Shown: in pieces, positions 7,203-15,198 of the stretch
How positions within the stretch are numbered: the stretch's first letter is position 1
Layout: every line of letters starts with the position of its first letter
Source of the DNA: Mycolicibacter icosiumassiliensis
GTDB lineage: Bacteria > Actinomycetota > Actinomycetes > Mycobacteriales > Mycobacteriaceae
Assembly (NCBI RefSeq): GCF_900078685.2
Contig: NZ_LT546166.1
Coordinates: 1,690,719 to 1,754,718 of the forward strand
Direction of reading: 5' to 3'
Length of the DNA stretch: 64,000 bases
Made by a program: the position numbers and the translations under genes
Notes under the pieces: generated by a model
Database searches by the model: none
The model's input: the letters and a program-made list of their open reading frames with translations, nothing else
What the model was told of the DNA's origin: nothing

Positions 7203-7643
7203 ATGATGGCGGCCGGTGGCTTCATTGCCCAGGCCTGCGTGGACGAGGCCTTCGTCGCCCCGGCGGGTCTTGCGGAAGACGAGCTGCGCGTCCTGGTGGA
7301 GCGTCGCGGGTCAGCGCTGCTGGTGCACGCGGGCGGCAGCGTCGACGCGTCCAACATCGCCGTCTGGCGGCGCCTGGTCGGCGAGGCCGCGGCGGCGGCG
7401 ACAGCGCCCGGACCGCTGATTATCGATGCCAGTGGACTCGAATTCATGGGAATCTGCGCATTCGCGGTACTGGTCGAGGAAGCAGCCAGATGCCGCCGGC
7501 GTGGCATCCGGCTCTGCCTGGTCAGCGACCAGCACATCACCGCCCGGGTGGTGAAGGCCGCAGGTCTGGATGCCGAATTGTCGTTCGCCGCGACGGTCGG
7601 CGACGTACCGTGTGGCGATCCCGGTCCGGTCCTAGACAGCTGA
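7203..7643 (+). CDS. STAS-domain protein (anti-anti-sigma-factor-like)
   Basis: A protein of about 146 aa whose core reads ALLVHAGGSVDASNIAVWRR, then PLIIDASGLEFMGICAFAVL and RRRGIRLCLVSDQHITARVVKAAGLD. This is the STAS fold of SpoIIAA-like anti-sigma antagonists. The expected phosphorylatable Ser/Thr in the D-(S/T)-G-(L) region is present as DASGLEFMG. The ATG at 7203 is chosen because two candidate operators lie just upstream, and an upstream GTG/ATG would place them inside the gene; the start is uncertain. With CsbD and SigF-type promoter motifs beside it, a role in partner switching of a stress sigma factor is plausible but unproven. Confidence 0.75.
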   Translation: MMAAGGFIAQACVDEAFVAPAGLAEDELRVLVERRGSALLVHAGGSVDASNIAVWRRLVGEAAAAATAPGPLIIDASGLEFMGICAFAVLVEEAARCRRRGIRLCLVSDQHITARVVKAAGLDAELSFAATVGDVPCGDPGPVLDS

Positions 7644-7659
7644 ACGGTGACGACCGCGG

Positions 7660-8157
7660 TCAGTGTGCCTGAATGTCCGCGGTGATCGCACCGGTCAACC
7701 GGATCAGATCCGCGGGCGCTAGCGCCACGTCCCAGCCGCGTTGCCCCGCACTGCACAGCAACCGGTCAAAGCCCAGCGCCGAGGCGTCCACCACGGTCGG
7801 CAAGGCTTTGCGCTGTCCGAGTGGCGAGATCCCGCCCAGCACGTAACCGGTCGCCCGTTGTGCCGCCGCCGGGTCGGCCATTGCGGCCTTAGGCGCCCCC
7901 AGCGCAGCGGCGACCGCCTTGAACGACAGCTTCGCCGGCACCGGCAGCACCGCGACCGCTAGCCCGCGGGGGACAGCGACTACCAGCGTCTTGAAGATCT
8001 GCTCGGGCCGCACGCCGTCCGGCCCCTCGGTCGCGAGCTGCTCGACCGCTTCGGCTCCGAAAGCGCGCTGGTCCGGCTCATGCTGGTATCGCAGCACCTC
8101 ATAGGGCACCTGCGCGGCTATCAGGGCCGCGATAGCTCGGGTTGCCGCGCGACTCAC
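7660..8157 (-). CDS. ybaK: YbaK/EbsC family Cys-tRNA(Pro) deacylase
   Basis: A 165-aa protein with the YbaK/ProX editing-domain pattern: IFKTLVV, FKAVAAALGAPKAAMADPAAAQRATGYVLGG and SPLGQRK-PTVVD. YbaK hydrolyses Cys-tRNA(Pro) mischarged by ProRS. It is intact here; I recall the M. tuberculosis counterpart next to sigH being split into two short annotated pieces (Rv3224A/B). Convergent with the STAS gene and divergent from sigH. Confidence 0.88.
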   Translation of the reverse strand: MSRAATRAIAALIAAQVPYEVLRYQHEPDQRAFGAEAVEQLATEGPDGVRPEQIFKTLVVAVPRGLAVAVLPVPAKLSFKAVAAALGAPKAAMADPAAAQRATGYVLGGISPLGQRKALPTVVDASALGFDRLLCSAGQRGWDVALAPADLIRLTGAITADIQAH

Positions 8158-8174
8158 CGCGCCAGCATACGGCC

Positions 8175-8203
8175 GGGAAATAGCTCCAGGGCTGACGCTG
8201 TTG
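8175..8203 (+). promoter_or_regulatory. SigH-type autoregulatory promoter
   Basis: GGGAAATA (8175-8182) and GTTG (8200-8203), separated by 17 bp, fit the mycobacterial SigH/SigE -35 (GGAAY) and -10 (GTT) elements. It lies about 70 bp before the sigH start. SigH is known to transcribe its own gene after thiol or heat stress. Confidence 0.6.
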
Positions 8204-8273
8204 AGTAGGGCAGTTCATGTGGTCGCTGTGCCAAGCCGTCGATCACGGCCCTAGGATCGGAAAGGAGTCGCCG

Positions 8274-9029
8274 ATGTCAACGGCGATCGGTCTGCTGGAA
8301 CGCGAGCTATCGGCTGGGCTGGTTGTGGGCACCGCGACAGAAGGGACAGCGGCGATCGAGATGGCTGACGGCGAGAGTGCGTCCGGTACCGAAACCGAAG
8401 CTTCGACAGAAGCCAAGGCGCCGGTGCGTTCCGATGAGACCGACGAGCAGCTGACCGCTCGTTTCGAACGCGACGCGATCCCCATGCTCGATCAGCTCTA
8501 CGGCGGTGCGTTGCGCATGACGCGCAATCCCGCCGACGCTGAGGACCTGCTGCAGGAGACCATGGTCAAGGCCTATGCCGGGTTCCGCTCGTTTCGGGAG
8601 GGCACCAACCTCAAGGCGTGGCTGTACCGCATCCTGACCAACACCTACATCAACAGCTACCGCAAGAAGCAACGTACGCCCGCTGAATACCCGACGGATG
8701 AGATCACCGACTGGCAGCTGGCGGCCAGCGCCGAACACTCTTCGACGGGGCTGCGCTCGGCGGAGGTGGAGGCGCTGGAGTCGCTGCCTGACACCGAGAT
8801 CAAAGAGGCGCTGCAGCAGCTTCCCGAAGAGTTCCGGATGGCGGTGTACTACGCCGACGTCGAGGGATTCCCGTACAAGGAGATCGCCGAGATCATGGAT
8901 ACGCCGATCGGCACGGTGATGTCGCGTTTGCACCGAGGCAGGCGACAGTTGCGCAGTCTGCTGGCCGATGTAGCCCGCGACCGCGGCTTCATTCGCGACG
9001 GCCAGGCTCCCGAGGAGGTGTCGTCGTGA
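8274..9029 (+). CDS. sigH: ECF sigma factor SigH
   Basis: ECF sigma factor: region 2 with [38 protein letters not shown] and [17 protein letters not shown], region 4 with [20 protein letters not shown] then [16 protein letters not shown]. The sequence is nearly the same as M. tuberculosis SigH. It directs the oxidative, disulfide and heat stress response and is held inactive by RshA. The ATG at 8274 has AAAGGAG before it and gives 251 aa with an acidic N-terminal extension. A second in-frame ATG at 8361 would give 222 aa, closer to the 216 aa I recall for M. tuberculosis, so the true start is open. It overlaps rshA by 4 bp (GTGA). Confidence 0.95.
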   Translation: MSTAIGLLERELSAGLVVGTATEGTAAIEMADGESASGTETEASTEAKAPVRSDETDEQLTARFERDAIPMLDQLYGGALRMTRNPADAEDLLQETMVKAYAGFRSFREGTNLKAWLYRILTNTYINSYRKKQRTPAEYPTDEITDWQLAASAEHSSTGLRSAEVEALESLPDTEIKEALQQLPEEFRMAVYYADVEGFPYKEIAEIMDTPIGTVMSRLHRGRRQLRSLLADVARDRGFIRDGQAPEEVSS

Positions 9030-9325
9030 CCGAGCACTCGCGGGACTGCAACACGCCGCCGGCTGCTGGTGGATCCGAGGCCAACTGTTCTGAGGTGATC
9101 GCCGAAGTTTGGACGCTGCTGGACGGCGAATGCACGGCGGAGACCAAGGCCAAACTGCGCCAGCACCTTGAGGAGTGCCCGGGCTGCCTGCGGCACTACG
9201 GGGTCGAGGAACGGATCAAGGCGTTGATCGCCCGCAAGTGCAGTGGTGACAAGGCCCCGCGGGGTCTCTACGAAAGGGTGCGGCTAGAGATCAGCCGGAC
9301 CACCATCATCCACCGCGAGAGCTAA
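9026..9325 (+). CDS. rshA: Redox-sensitive anti-sigma factor RshA
   Basis: A 99-aa ZAS-family anti-sigma factor with the H-x3-C-x2-C zinc motif as QHLEECPGC (H47, C51, C54) and an upstream Cys21. RshA binds SigH in reducing conditions and lets go on disulfide formation. The GTG start overlaps the sigH stop, so translation is coupled and stoichiometry kept. A hairpin terminator follows at 9378-9404. Confidence 0.93.
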   Translation: MTEHSRDCNTPPAAGGSEANCSEVIAEVWTLLDGECTAETKAKLRQHLEECPGCLRHYGVEERIKALIARKCSGDKAPRGLYERVRLEISRTTIIHRES

Positions 9326-9377
9326 GCCGGGGTCAGGCGGGTCGCCGTCATGGCCCAGACATTAGGTGCTAACCGCA

Positions 9378-9404
9378 GCAAGCCCGGCCTAAGGCCGGGC
9401 TTGC
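9378..9404. terminator. Bidirectional hairpin terminator between rshA and bL37
   Basis: A perfect inverted repeat with 13-base arms (GCAAGCCCGGCCT and its complement) around a single central base. It sits between two convergent genes and can serve both. Confidence 0.75.
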
Positions 9405-9438
9405 GATCAGCTCTACTGGTGAGGCTGAACTAAACGCT

Positions 9439-9513
9439 CTAGGCGTTGGGTCGCTTGCCGTGGTTGGCTTTGCTGTGCTTGCGATCGCGCTTCTTGCGGC
9501 CACGTTTTGCCAT
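9439..9513 (-). CDS. Ribosomal protein bL37 (24 aa)
   Basis: A 24-codon gene starting MAKRGRKKRDRKHSKANH and ending RPNA, preceded by GGAGGG on the minus strand. It is the very small, extremely basic actinobacterial 50S protein bL37, identified in mycobacterial ribosome structures. It falls below normal gene-size cut-offs and is easily missed. Its position beside the sigH-rshA locus fits the mycobacterial gene order. Confidence 0.9.
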   Translation of the reverse strand: MAKRGRKKRDRKHSKANHGKRPNA

Positions 9514-9618
9514 GATTGGCCCTCCTAGCAGGTATTCCGGCTGGTAAGTGTCTCACACCGCCGGGTGTGGCGCGGTGGCGGGGCCTGGAATCGGCCCCGC
9601 CACCGCAGTTACCGCGCC

Positions 9619-10053
9619 TCAGTGAAAGCTGCGCGCGCCCGCCAGGGTCTGCGGCACGAGTGCTGGCGGGGTCGGCGGGGCCGGCGGGGTCGCCAGTGCG
9701 GGTGCCCCGGGCACGGGTGCCCCGGACATGGGCGTGCCGGGCGGCGTCAGTGAGCTGACGTCGGTCGGCATGATCGAACCCACTCCGGGCACCACTTTGT
9801 TGAGCATGCCGTTGAGGGCCTGCAGGAAGGAGTTCGCGGCGTTCACGCCTGCCGCTGAGCCTCCGGCGGCCGATCCGGGCACGCCGAGCGGGGCGGGGGT
9901 ACCGAGGGGGGTCGGAATCGGCATGGGGTCATCGACTAGTGCCGGGGCCGCATGGGCGGACGCGACACCGAATCCCAGCGTCGCCAGCGTCATCGCGGCG
10001 GCGCAGATCAGGGTCAGCCGCACACGCGGCTGGGCAAGATGATTTTCAAACAA
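9619..10053 (-). CDS. Secreted Pro/Ala-rich mycobacterial protein
   Basis: A 144-aa exported protein. A hydrophobic signal segment (LTLICAAAMTLATLGFGVASA) ends in HAAPA, a likely signal peptidase site near residue 34. The mature part is Pro/Gly/Ala-rich with repeats such as PTPLGTPAPLGVPG and PAPPTPPA, and a central segment NSFLQALNGMLNKVVPGVGSIMP. I chose the TTG at 10053 because GAGGAG lies 7 bases upstream; an ATG 42 bp further up has no such site. No known domain recognised; probably cell envelope or secreted. Confidence 0.8.
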   Translation of the reverse strand: MFENHLAQPRVRLTLICAAAMTLATLGFGVASAHAAPALVDDPMPIPTPLGTPAPLGVPGSAAGGSAAGVNAANSFLQALNGMLNKVVPGVGSIMPTDVSSLTPPGTPMSGAPVPGAPALATPPAPPTPPALVPQTLAGARSFH

Positions 10054-10317
10054 CGCGCTACTCCTCAAGTTCGATCTCGACTTGTGCCGCGTCACGGCGA
10101 TTTCGTCACGCGTTCAAAACACTCAAGTAACGGTGCTATGCAATTGTCACAACAGAAACACGACATGATCACGGATCGAACTCTCTAGGTCCTCTTATTT
10201 ATCTTGGAGTTCGCTTACCCGAGCGCCCTGCCCGATGGCCGGCCGCGTTGTGGTTCGATAGGGACCTAGCTTTTTTTGATGTACGTAATCGTTGACTGGG
10301 TGATGAACGAGGTGAAG

Positions 10318-10533
10318 ATGGCCGAGGACGTTCGCGCGGAGATCGTGGCCAGCGTGCTCGAAGTCGTGGTCCACGAGGGCGACCAGATCAACGAGGGCGA
10401 CACTGTGGTCCTGCTGGAGTCGATGAAGATGGAGATCCCGGTGCTGGCCGAGACTGCGGGCACCATCAGCAAGGTGGCCGTGCAGGTCGGCGACGTGATT
10501 CAGGCCGGCGACCTGATCGCCGTGATCAGCTGA
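10318..10533 (+). CDS. Biotinyl/lipoyl attachment-domain protein (TB7.3-like)
   Basis: A 71-aa stand-alone biotinyl domain with the biotinylation motif ESMKMEIPV (Lys is the target). The length and sequence match the M. tuberculosis biotinylated protein TB7.3 (Rv3221c). The ATG at 10318 has GAGGTGAAG directly before it; an upstream ATG would add 14 unconserved residues. It probably acts as a carboxyl-carrier domain, but its carboxylase partner is not in the window. It is followed by pdtaS after 32 bp. Confidence 0.92.
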   Translation: MAEDVRAEIVASVLEVVVHEGDQINEGDTVVLLESMKMEIPVLAETAGTISKVAVQVGDVIQAGDLIAVIS

Positions 10534-10565
10534 TCGGTACCGCTGTGACCGGCGCAAGCTAGCCG

Positions 10566-12062
10566 ATGTCCACCCTCGGTGACCTGCTTGCCGAACACAC
10601 CGTTTTGCCCGGCAGTGCGGTGGACCATCTGCATGCCGTGGTCGGGGAGTGGCAACTGCTCGCGGACCTGTCGTTCGCCGACTACCTGATGTGGGTGCGC
10701 CGCGACCCCGACGCCGACGGCGCACTGGTGTGCGTGGCGCAATGCCGGCCCAATACCGCTCCCACGGTGCTGCTCAGCGACGCCGTCGGCACCGTCGTCG
10801 TTCCGGACTGGATGCCGCTGGCGGTCGCGGCGTTCGAGTCGGGAACGATTTGGCGGGAGGGTTCGGAAGGCGCTGCCGGACAACGCAATATGGAAGCGGT
10901 ACCGGTACGGCACGGTGGCCGGATAGTGGCCGTGCTGACCCACCAGACCGCATTGACGGGCGGCCGGGAGTCCAGCAGATTGGAGGCCGCGTACCTGGAC
11001 TGCGCCGCGGATCTGCTGCACATGATTTCCGAGGGCACCTTCCCCGACGTCGGCGACATCGCGGTGTCGCGGTCGAGTCCGCGGGTGGGCGACGGCTTTA
11101 TCCGGCTGGCCGTTGATGGCACAGTCCGTTACGCCAGCCCGAACGCGGTGTCGGCCTACCACCGCATGGGTCTGGCCGCCGAGCTGGCCGGTCACGACCT
11201 GGTTGCCGTCACCCGGCCGCTGATCTCCGACCCGTTCGAGGCGCACGAGTTGGCCGAGCACGTGCGTGAATCGCTGTCCGGTGGCTCGAGCATGCGGTTC
11301 GAGGTCGACGCGGCCGGAGCGGTCGTGCTGCTACGCACCCTGCCGCTGATCGTGCATGGCCAGCCGGCGGGTGCGGCGGTGCTCGTTCGCGACGTCACCG
11401 AGGTGAAGCGCCGCGACCGCGCGCTGCTCTCCAAGGACGCGACCATTCGAGAGATCCATCATCGGGTGAAGAACAACCTGCAGACCGTGGCGGCGCTGCT
11501 GCGTCTGCAAGCCCGCCGCACAGCCAGTGCTGAAGGACGCGAGGCGCTGCTGGAGTCGGTACGGCGCGTGTCGTCGATCGCATTGGTCCACGAAGCGCTC
11601 TCGATGTCGGTCGACGAGGTGGTGAACCTCGACAAGGTGATCGACCGCATCCTGCCGATGATGAATGACGTTGCCAGCGTGGATATCCCGATCCATGTCG
11701 CCCGAATCGGGTCGATCGGAGCGCTGGACGCCGACCGGGCCACCGCGTTGATCATGGTGATCACCGAACTGGTGCAGAACGCGATCGAGCACGCCTTTGA
11801 GGCAGAGGCGGATCGGCGCGCCGTGACAATCCGGGCCGAACGTTCGGCGCGCTGGCTCGACGTCGTGGTCCACGACGACGGGCACGGGCTGCCCGACGGG
11901 TTCCGGTTGGAAACCTCTGACCGGCTCGGTTTGCAGATCGTCAACACGCTGGTATCGGCGGAGCTCAACGGCTCGCTGACCGCGGGCGATGCGCCAGGCG
12001 GTGGGACTGAGATGGTGCTGCGCATTCCGGTCGGCGGTCGCCGGCTCCGTCAGACGTTGTGA
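10566..12062 (+). CDS. pdtaS: Cytosolic sensor histidine kinase PdtaS
   Basis: A 498-aa soluble histidine kinase of the HisKA_2/HWE-like type. The N-terminal half is a GAF-like domain (about 1-150), then a PAS domain (about 180-285), then the dimerisation/phosphoacceptor motif EIHHRVKNNLQTVAALLRL with His 298/299, and a C-terminal ATPase domain with ITELVQNAIEHAF (N box) and DDGHGLPDGF (G1 box). No membrane segments are seen. In mycobacteria PdtaS phosphorylates the RNA-binding antiterminator PdtaR. Confidence 0.92.
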   Translation: MSTLGDLLAEHTVLPGSAVDHLHAVVGEWQLLADLSFADYLMWVRRDPDADGALVCVAQCRPNTAPTVLLSDAVGTVVVPDWMPLAVAAFESGTIWREGSEGAAGQRNMEAVPVRHGGRIVAVLTHQTALTGGRESSRLEAAYLDCAADLLHMISEGTFPDVGDIAVSRSSPRVGDGFIRLAVDGTVRYASPNAVSAYHRMGLAAELAGHDLVAVTRPLISDPFEAHELAEHVRESLSGGSSMRFEVDAAGAVVLLRTLPLIVHGQPAGAAVLVRDVTEVKRRDRALLSKDATIREIHHRVKNNLQTVAALLRLQARRTASAEGREALLESVRRVSSIALVHEALSMSVDEVVNLDKVIDRILPMMNDVASVDIPIHVARIGSIGALDADRATALIMVITELVQNAIEHAFEAEADRRAVTIRAERSARWLDVVVHDDGHGLPDGFRLETSDRLGLQIVNTLVSAELNGSLTAGDAPGGGTEMVLRIPVGGRRLRQTL

Positions 12063-12133
12063 GTGCTGGATAGGGACCCAGTGCGAACCTGACGACGTGA
12101 CATGCGCGTGTCGCGTCGTGAAATTCCCGCTCG

Positions 12134-12185
12134 CGGCCCGGTGCAGAATCGGGTTGACCTCACGGCCCGGTGCAGAACCGGGTTG
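12134..12185. repeat. Tandem pair of 23-bp direct repeats downstream of pdtaS
   Basis: Two 23-bp copies (12134-12156 and 12163-12185) of CGGCCCGGTGCAGAAYCGGG followed by TTG, differing at one base and separated by 6 bp. No function is evident; the unit is followed by the terminator at 12201. Confidence 0.6.
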
Positions 12186-12200
12186 TCCCCGACACAAAAA

Positions 12201-12233
12201 CGACGCGGCCCCGACCAGGTCGGGGCCGCGTCG
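12201..12233. terminator. Bidirectional terminator between pdtaS and whiB1
   Basis: A long perfect GC hairpin with arms CGACGCGGCCCCGACC and its complement around a single A, flanked by AAAAA on the left and TTGT on the right, so it can terminate both convergent transcripts. Confidence 0.8.
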
Positions 12234-12247
12234 TTGTCGGTCTGAGA

Positions 12248-12502
12248 TCAGACCCCGCTGCGCGCCCGGGTGCGGGCGTTGCGGCGCTTGAGCGCACGCC
12301 GCTCGTCTTCGCTCATGCCGCCCCACACGCCGGCGTCCTGGCCGGTCTCCAGCGCCCAAGTCAGGCAGTCGGTGACGACCGAGCAACGGGTGCAGACCTG
12401 CTTAGCGGAAGCAATCTGGGCGAGAGCCGGCCCGCTGTTTCCCACCGGGAAGAACAGCTCCGGGTCCTCGTCGCGACAGACCGCCTTGTGGCGCCAATCC
12501 AT
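12248..12502 (-). CDS. whiB1: WhiB1 iron-sulfur transcription factor
   Basis: An 84-aa WhiB protein with the four [4Fe-4S] cysteines C9, C37, C40 and C46, the GVWGG turn at 58-62 and a basic C-terminus. WhiB1 is the essential NO-sensitive WhiB protein that binds the primary sigma factor. Near-identity to M. tuberculosis WhiB1 (Rv3219) and the neighbours support the name. The 256-bp region upstream (12503-12758) should hold its promoter; I see one palindrome there (12648-12665). Confidence 0.95.
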   Translation of the reverse strand: MDWRHKAVCRDEDPELFFPVGNSGPALAQIASAKQVCTRCSVVTDCLTWALETGQDAGVWGGMSEDERRALKRRNARTRARSGV

Positions 12503-12647
12503 AGGTCTCCAACTCCTTACTTTGCGCGCACAGCGATGTGCGCTATTGCTTTTCGACTGTTATAAGCGGCGCAAGAAATCAATACGGCTTGCATCCGATC
12601 GCTCGATCGTTTCACAGCCTGGACAGATGTCAAGGGTGCGCTTTATC

Positions 12648-12665
12648 ACGTGGCCAAGGTCACGT
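12648..12665. promoter_or_regulatory. Palindrome in the whiB1 upstream region, possible CRP-like site
   Basis: ACGTG-GCCAAGGT-CACGT is a perfect interrupted palindrome; read as CGTGG-N6-TCACG it is a degenerate match to the mycobacterial CRP box TGTGA-N6-TCACA. whiB1 is CRP-regulated in M. tuberculosis, but this site lies about 146 bp from the start codon and the match is imperfect. Confidence 0.3.
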
Positions 12666-12758
12666 TTGCGCGGGGCTGCTCCCGCCGCGCCCGCGCAGGT
12701 GTACTACAGTCGACCTAACTGCGCGCTCATCGAGCGATTTGAGCGCTATCTCCGCAGC

Positions 12759-13724
12759 TCAGCGGGATTTCTCTACCGGAGGCGCGACGACGTCCAGCGC
12801 GTCGGGCACCGCGCGGAACGTCATTGTGCTACGCAGCCCGAGATATTCGCCATCGATCTGAGTCGCTATCGGTGTGTCGCCCGCATCCACCCGCAGCGCG
12901 GCCACGTCGTCGTCGCGGATGAGCTGTTTGGCGCGCAGCGTCGGCCGTTTCGACAGCATCTGCCGCACTAGCCTCAGCGTGGGTAGAACCTTCATGCTGG
13001 TGGTCGCGAACACGCCCATTCCCGACTCGAAGGTGGTGTCGGGGTTGGTCCACACGGATCGCTCGTCGGCGTAGGTCCACGGAGCGCAGTTCGAGACGAA
13101 CACGAAATGCACCCCGTCGACCGGCTCGGCGTCGCCCAGTTGCAGTGTCAACGTCGGCGCACGGCGGGTGGTGGCCAGCACTGCAGGGACCGCCGCCCGG
13201 ATGTAGCGCAGCGGGGTGACGGTATGGCCCTTCTCGCGTTCGGCTTCCACCGCGGCCACTACCTCGCCGTCGACGCCCATGCCGGCGTTGAGGACCGACC
13301 ACCGTTCGCCGCAGTCGATGAGGCCGATTCGGCGCCAGGCGGGGCGGCCCCGCGGGGGCGTGATCACCTCGATGAGCTGGTTGGTGGCGGCGATCGGGTC
13401 GGCCGCGATGCCCAGCGAACGCGCGAACACGTTGGCTGACCCGCCGGGCACCACAGCCACCGCGGGCACGTGTGCCGGCCGCGGTGAGCCAGGCGTCCCG
13501 AGCAGGCCGTTGACCACCCCGTGCACGGTCCCGTCGCCGCCGTGCGCGATGACCAGGTCGATGCCGTCCCGGCACGCGGCCTGGCTGATCTCGATGGCAT
13601 GGCCGCGATAGTCGGTGTGCACCACGGTCAGGTCGAGGCGGCTCTTGAGCGCGTGGGCGAGTAGGTCGCGCCCGGCCGGCGTGGTGGATGTGGCATTGGG
13701 GTTCACGATCAACACGGCACGCAC
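12759..13724 (-). CDS. Diacylglycerol kinase-family lipid kinase (Rv3218-like)
   Basis: A 321-aa protein of the diacylglycerol kinase/YegS catalytic family. The N-terminus VRAVLIVNPNAT is the family start, and the nucleotide-binding GGDGTVHGVVNGLL motif and VVPGGSANVFARSLGI follow. The GTG at 13724 is chosen because it gives the conserved RAVLIVNP N-terminus and the length recalled for Rv3218; an ATG at 13745 would add 7 residues. Likely phosphorylates a lipid at the membrane; the exact lipid is unknown. Confidence 0.82.
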   Translation of the reverse strand: MRAVLIVNPNATSTTPAGRDLLAHALKSRLDLTVVHTDYRGHAIEISQAACRDGIDLVIAHGGDGTVHGVVNGLLGTPGSPRPAHVPAVAVVPGGSANVFARSLGIAADPIAATNQLIEVITPPRGRPAWRRIGLIDCGERWSVLNAGMGVDGEVVAAVEAEREKGHTVTPLRYIRAAVPAVLATTRRAPTLTLQLGDAEPVDGVHFVFVSNCAPWTYADERSVWTNPDTTFESGMGVFATTSMKVLPTLRLVRQMLSKRPTLRAKQLIRDDDVAALRVDAGDTPIATQIDGEYLGLRSTMTFRAVPDALDVVAPPVEKSR

Positions 13725-13779
13725 GGGATAGCAGTCTATGGGCATCCGGCAGATCGGATCGGGTGGTTACGCTGGCGGC

Positions 13780-14172
13780 GTGAAAGCCGTCGCTGACTCA
13801 CCCCGCGCTGTGTTTGGTGCGGGCCTGATTGTCGCTGTGCAGGGCGCGGCCGCGCTGGTTGTTGCGGTGGTGCTGGTGCTGCGGGCCTTGGCCGGTGCGG
13901 ATCAGCACGACGCCAACGGCTACGGCACTGCGGCATGGTTCGCGTTCATCGGTGCCGCCGTCTCGGCAGCCGGATGGGCGCTGCTGCGGGGCCGGCGGGT
14001 CGGGCGCGGTATAGCGGTGTTTGCCAATCTGCTGCTGCTGCCGGTCGCCTGGTATCTGGGTGTGGGCTCACACCGCTGGGGCTACGGCGTGGCGGTCGGC
14101 GCGGCGGCCGTGGCGGGACTGGCGGCGTTGTTCAGTCCGGCGGCGCTGCGCTGGGCGGAACGACGCCCATAG
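13780..14172 (+). CDS. Small integral membrane protein (Rv3217c-like)
   Basis: A protein of about 130 aa with four hydrophobic segments (LIVAVQGAAALVVAVVLVL, then AAWFAFIGAAVSAAGWALL, GIAVFANLLLLPVAWYLGV and YGVAVGAAAVAGLAALF), so a four-helix inner-membrane protein. No enzymatic motif. The GTG at 13780 is chosen; an ATG at 13738 would add 14 polar residues and put the start in the divergent promoter region. Its 3' end overlaps the convergent entC remnant by about 41 bp. Confidence 0.72.
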   Translation: MKAVADSPRAVFGAGLIVAVQGAAALVVAVVLVLRALAGADQHDANGYGTAAWFAFIGAAVSAAGWALLRGRRVGRGIAVFANLLLLPVAWYLGVGSHRWGYGVAVGAAAVAGLAALFSPAALRWAERRP

Positions 14173-15195
14173 CCGACAGGATCGTGCCGAACTTGGTCGC
14201 GGTTTCGGCCAGTTCCTCGTCCGGGTCGGACTCGGCGACGATCCCGCCGCCGGCATGGGCCAGCGCGGATCGGCGGTCGGCGGACAGTTGCGCGCAGCGG
14301 ATCGATACCACCCAACGGCCGTCACCGCTGGCGTCGCACCAGCCGACCGCGCCCGCATAAAACCCCCGGTCGCCCTCCAGCTCAGTGATGAGGTCGACCG
14401 CAGCCGCGGTCGGAACCCCGCCGACCGCGGCGGTCGGGTGCAGTGCCAGCGCCAAATCCAGTGCAGTGGTGGCGGTGTCGCGCAGCCGGCCGGTGATCGG
14501 GGTGTTCAGGTGCCACACCGCGGAGGTGCTGCTGAGCTGCGGCTCCGGCGCGACATCGAGCTCGGTGCACAGTGGCCCGAGGGCGGCACGCAGCTGATCG
14601 ACCACCAACTGATGCTCGTGGCGGTTCTTACCGGACTCGGCCAGCGCGGCGCCGTTGGCGGCGTCGACGGCAGGATCGGGGGAGCGTGGCGCCGAACCGG
14701 CGAAGGGCCGGCAGGTGACCCGGTCGCCTTCGCGGGCGACCAACAGTTCCGGACTGGCGCCGACCAGCACGGTGCCGGCATAGGACTGCCCGGCCGCACT
14801 CAGGTCGTGCCGGCATCCAGCGGCGCGTCGGCGGCCAGCCGCAGCCCGCGGGCCAGCACCACCTTGTGCAGGGCGCTGCGTGGTGCGGTCAGTTCGTGCA
14901 GGGCCCGGCGGATCCGGGCTCGATGCTCGTCGGGCGGCGGAATCTGCGCGACGACGTGGACCGCCGGCAGCGCCGCGCCGTGCGCGGACGGCAGCGCCGC
15001 GTCGCGTCGCACCTCGCGCGGGACGAACAGGGCCGCGGCGGCGTCCGGCCGGAAAGGCAACGCCCCCACCACTATCGGTGCGTCGCCGCAGGACAATGCG
15101 GCCTGTGCGGCGGCGACATCGGCGAACCCGGCTTTCATTGCCTCGGCCGAGAGCGTCCCGGAGGGGCCGGAAAGCACGAACGTCGGTGCCGGCAA
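14132..15195 (-). pseudogene. entC: Isochorismate synthase entC, frameshifted with an internal deletion
   Basis: The ATG at 15195 opens a normal EntC N-terminus (TFVLSGPSGTL, then APIVVGALPF and HKVVLARGLRLAADAPLDAG) that stops at a TGA at 14800-14802. The C-terminal catalytic half continues in another frame: LSAAGQSYAGTVLVGASPELL, then GKNRHEHQLVVDQ, STSAVWHLNTPITG, HPTAAVGGVPT and FYAGAVGWCDASGDG, ending at 14132. At the junction the usual segment between the LDA and VDLSAAG regions, about 15-20 residues, is missing, so there is a deletion of a length not divisible by three and not a single-base slip. A 10-bp direct repeat (ATGCCGGCAC on the minus strand) flanks the site. EntC makes isochorismate for menaquinone or salicylate. 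A real lesion or an assembly error are both possible. Confidence 0.85.
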
Positions 15196-15198
15196 CCC

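Noticed and set aside
10195-11261. Open frames on the - strand opposite the biotinyl-protein and pdtaS genes
   Set aside because: His/Arg-rich shadows of well-conserved genes on the + strand.
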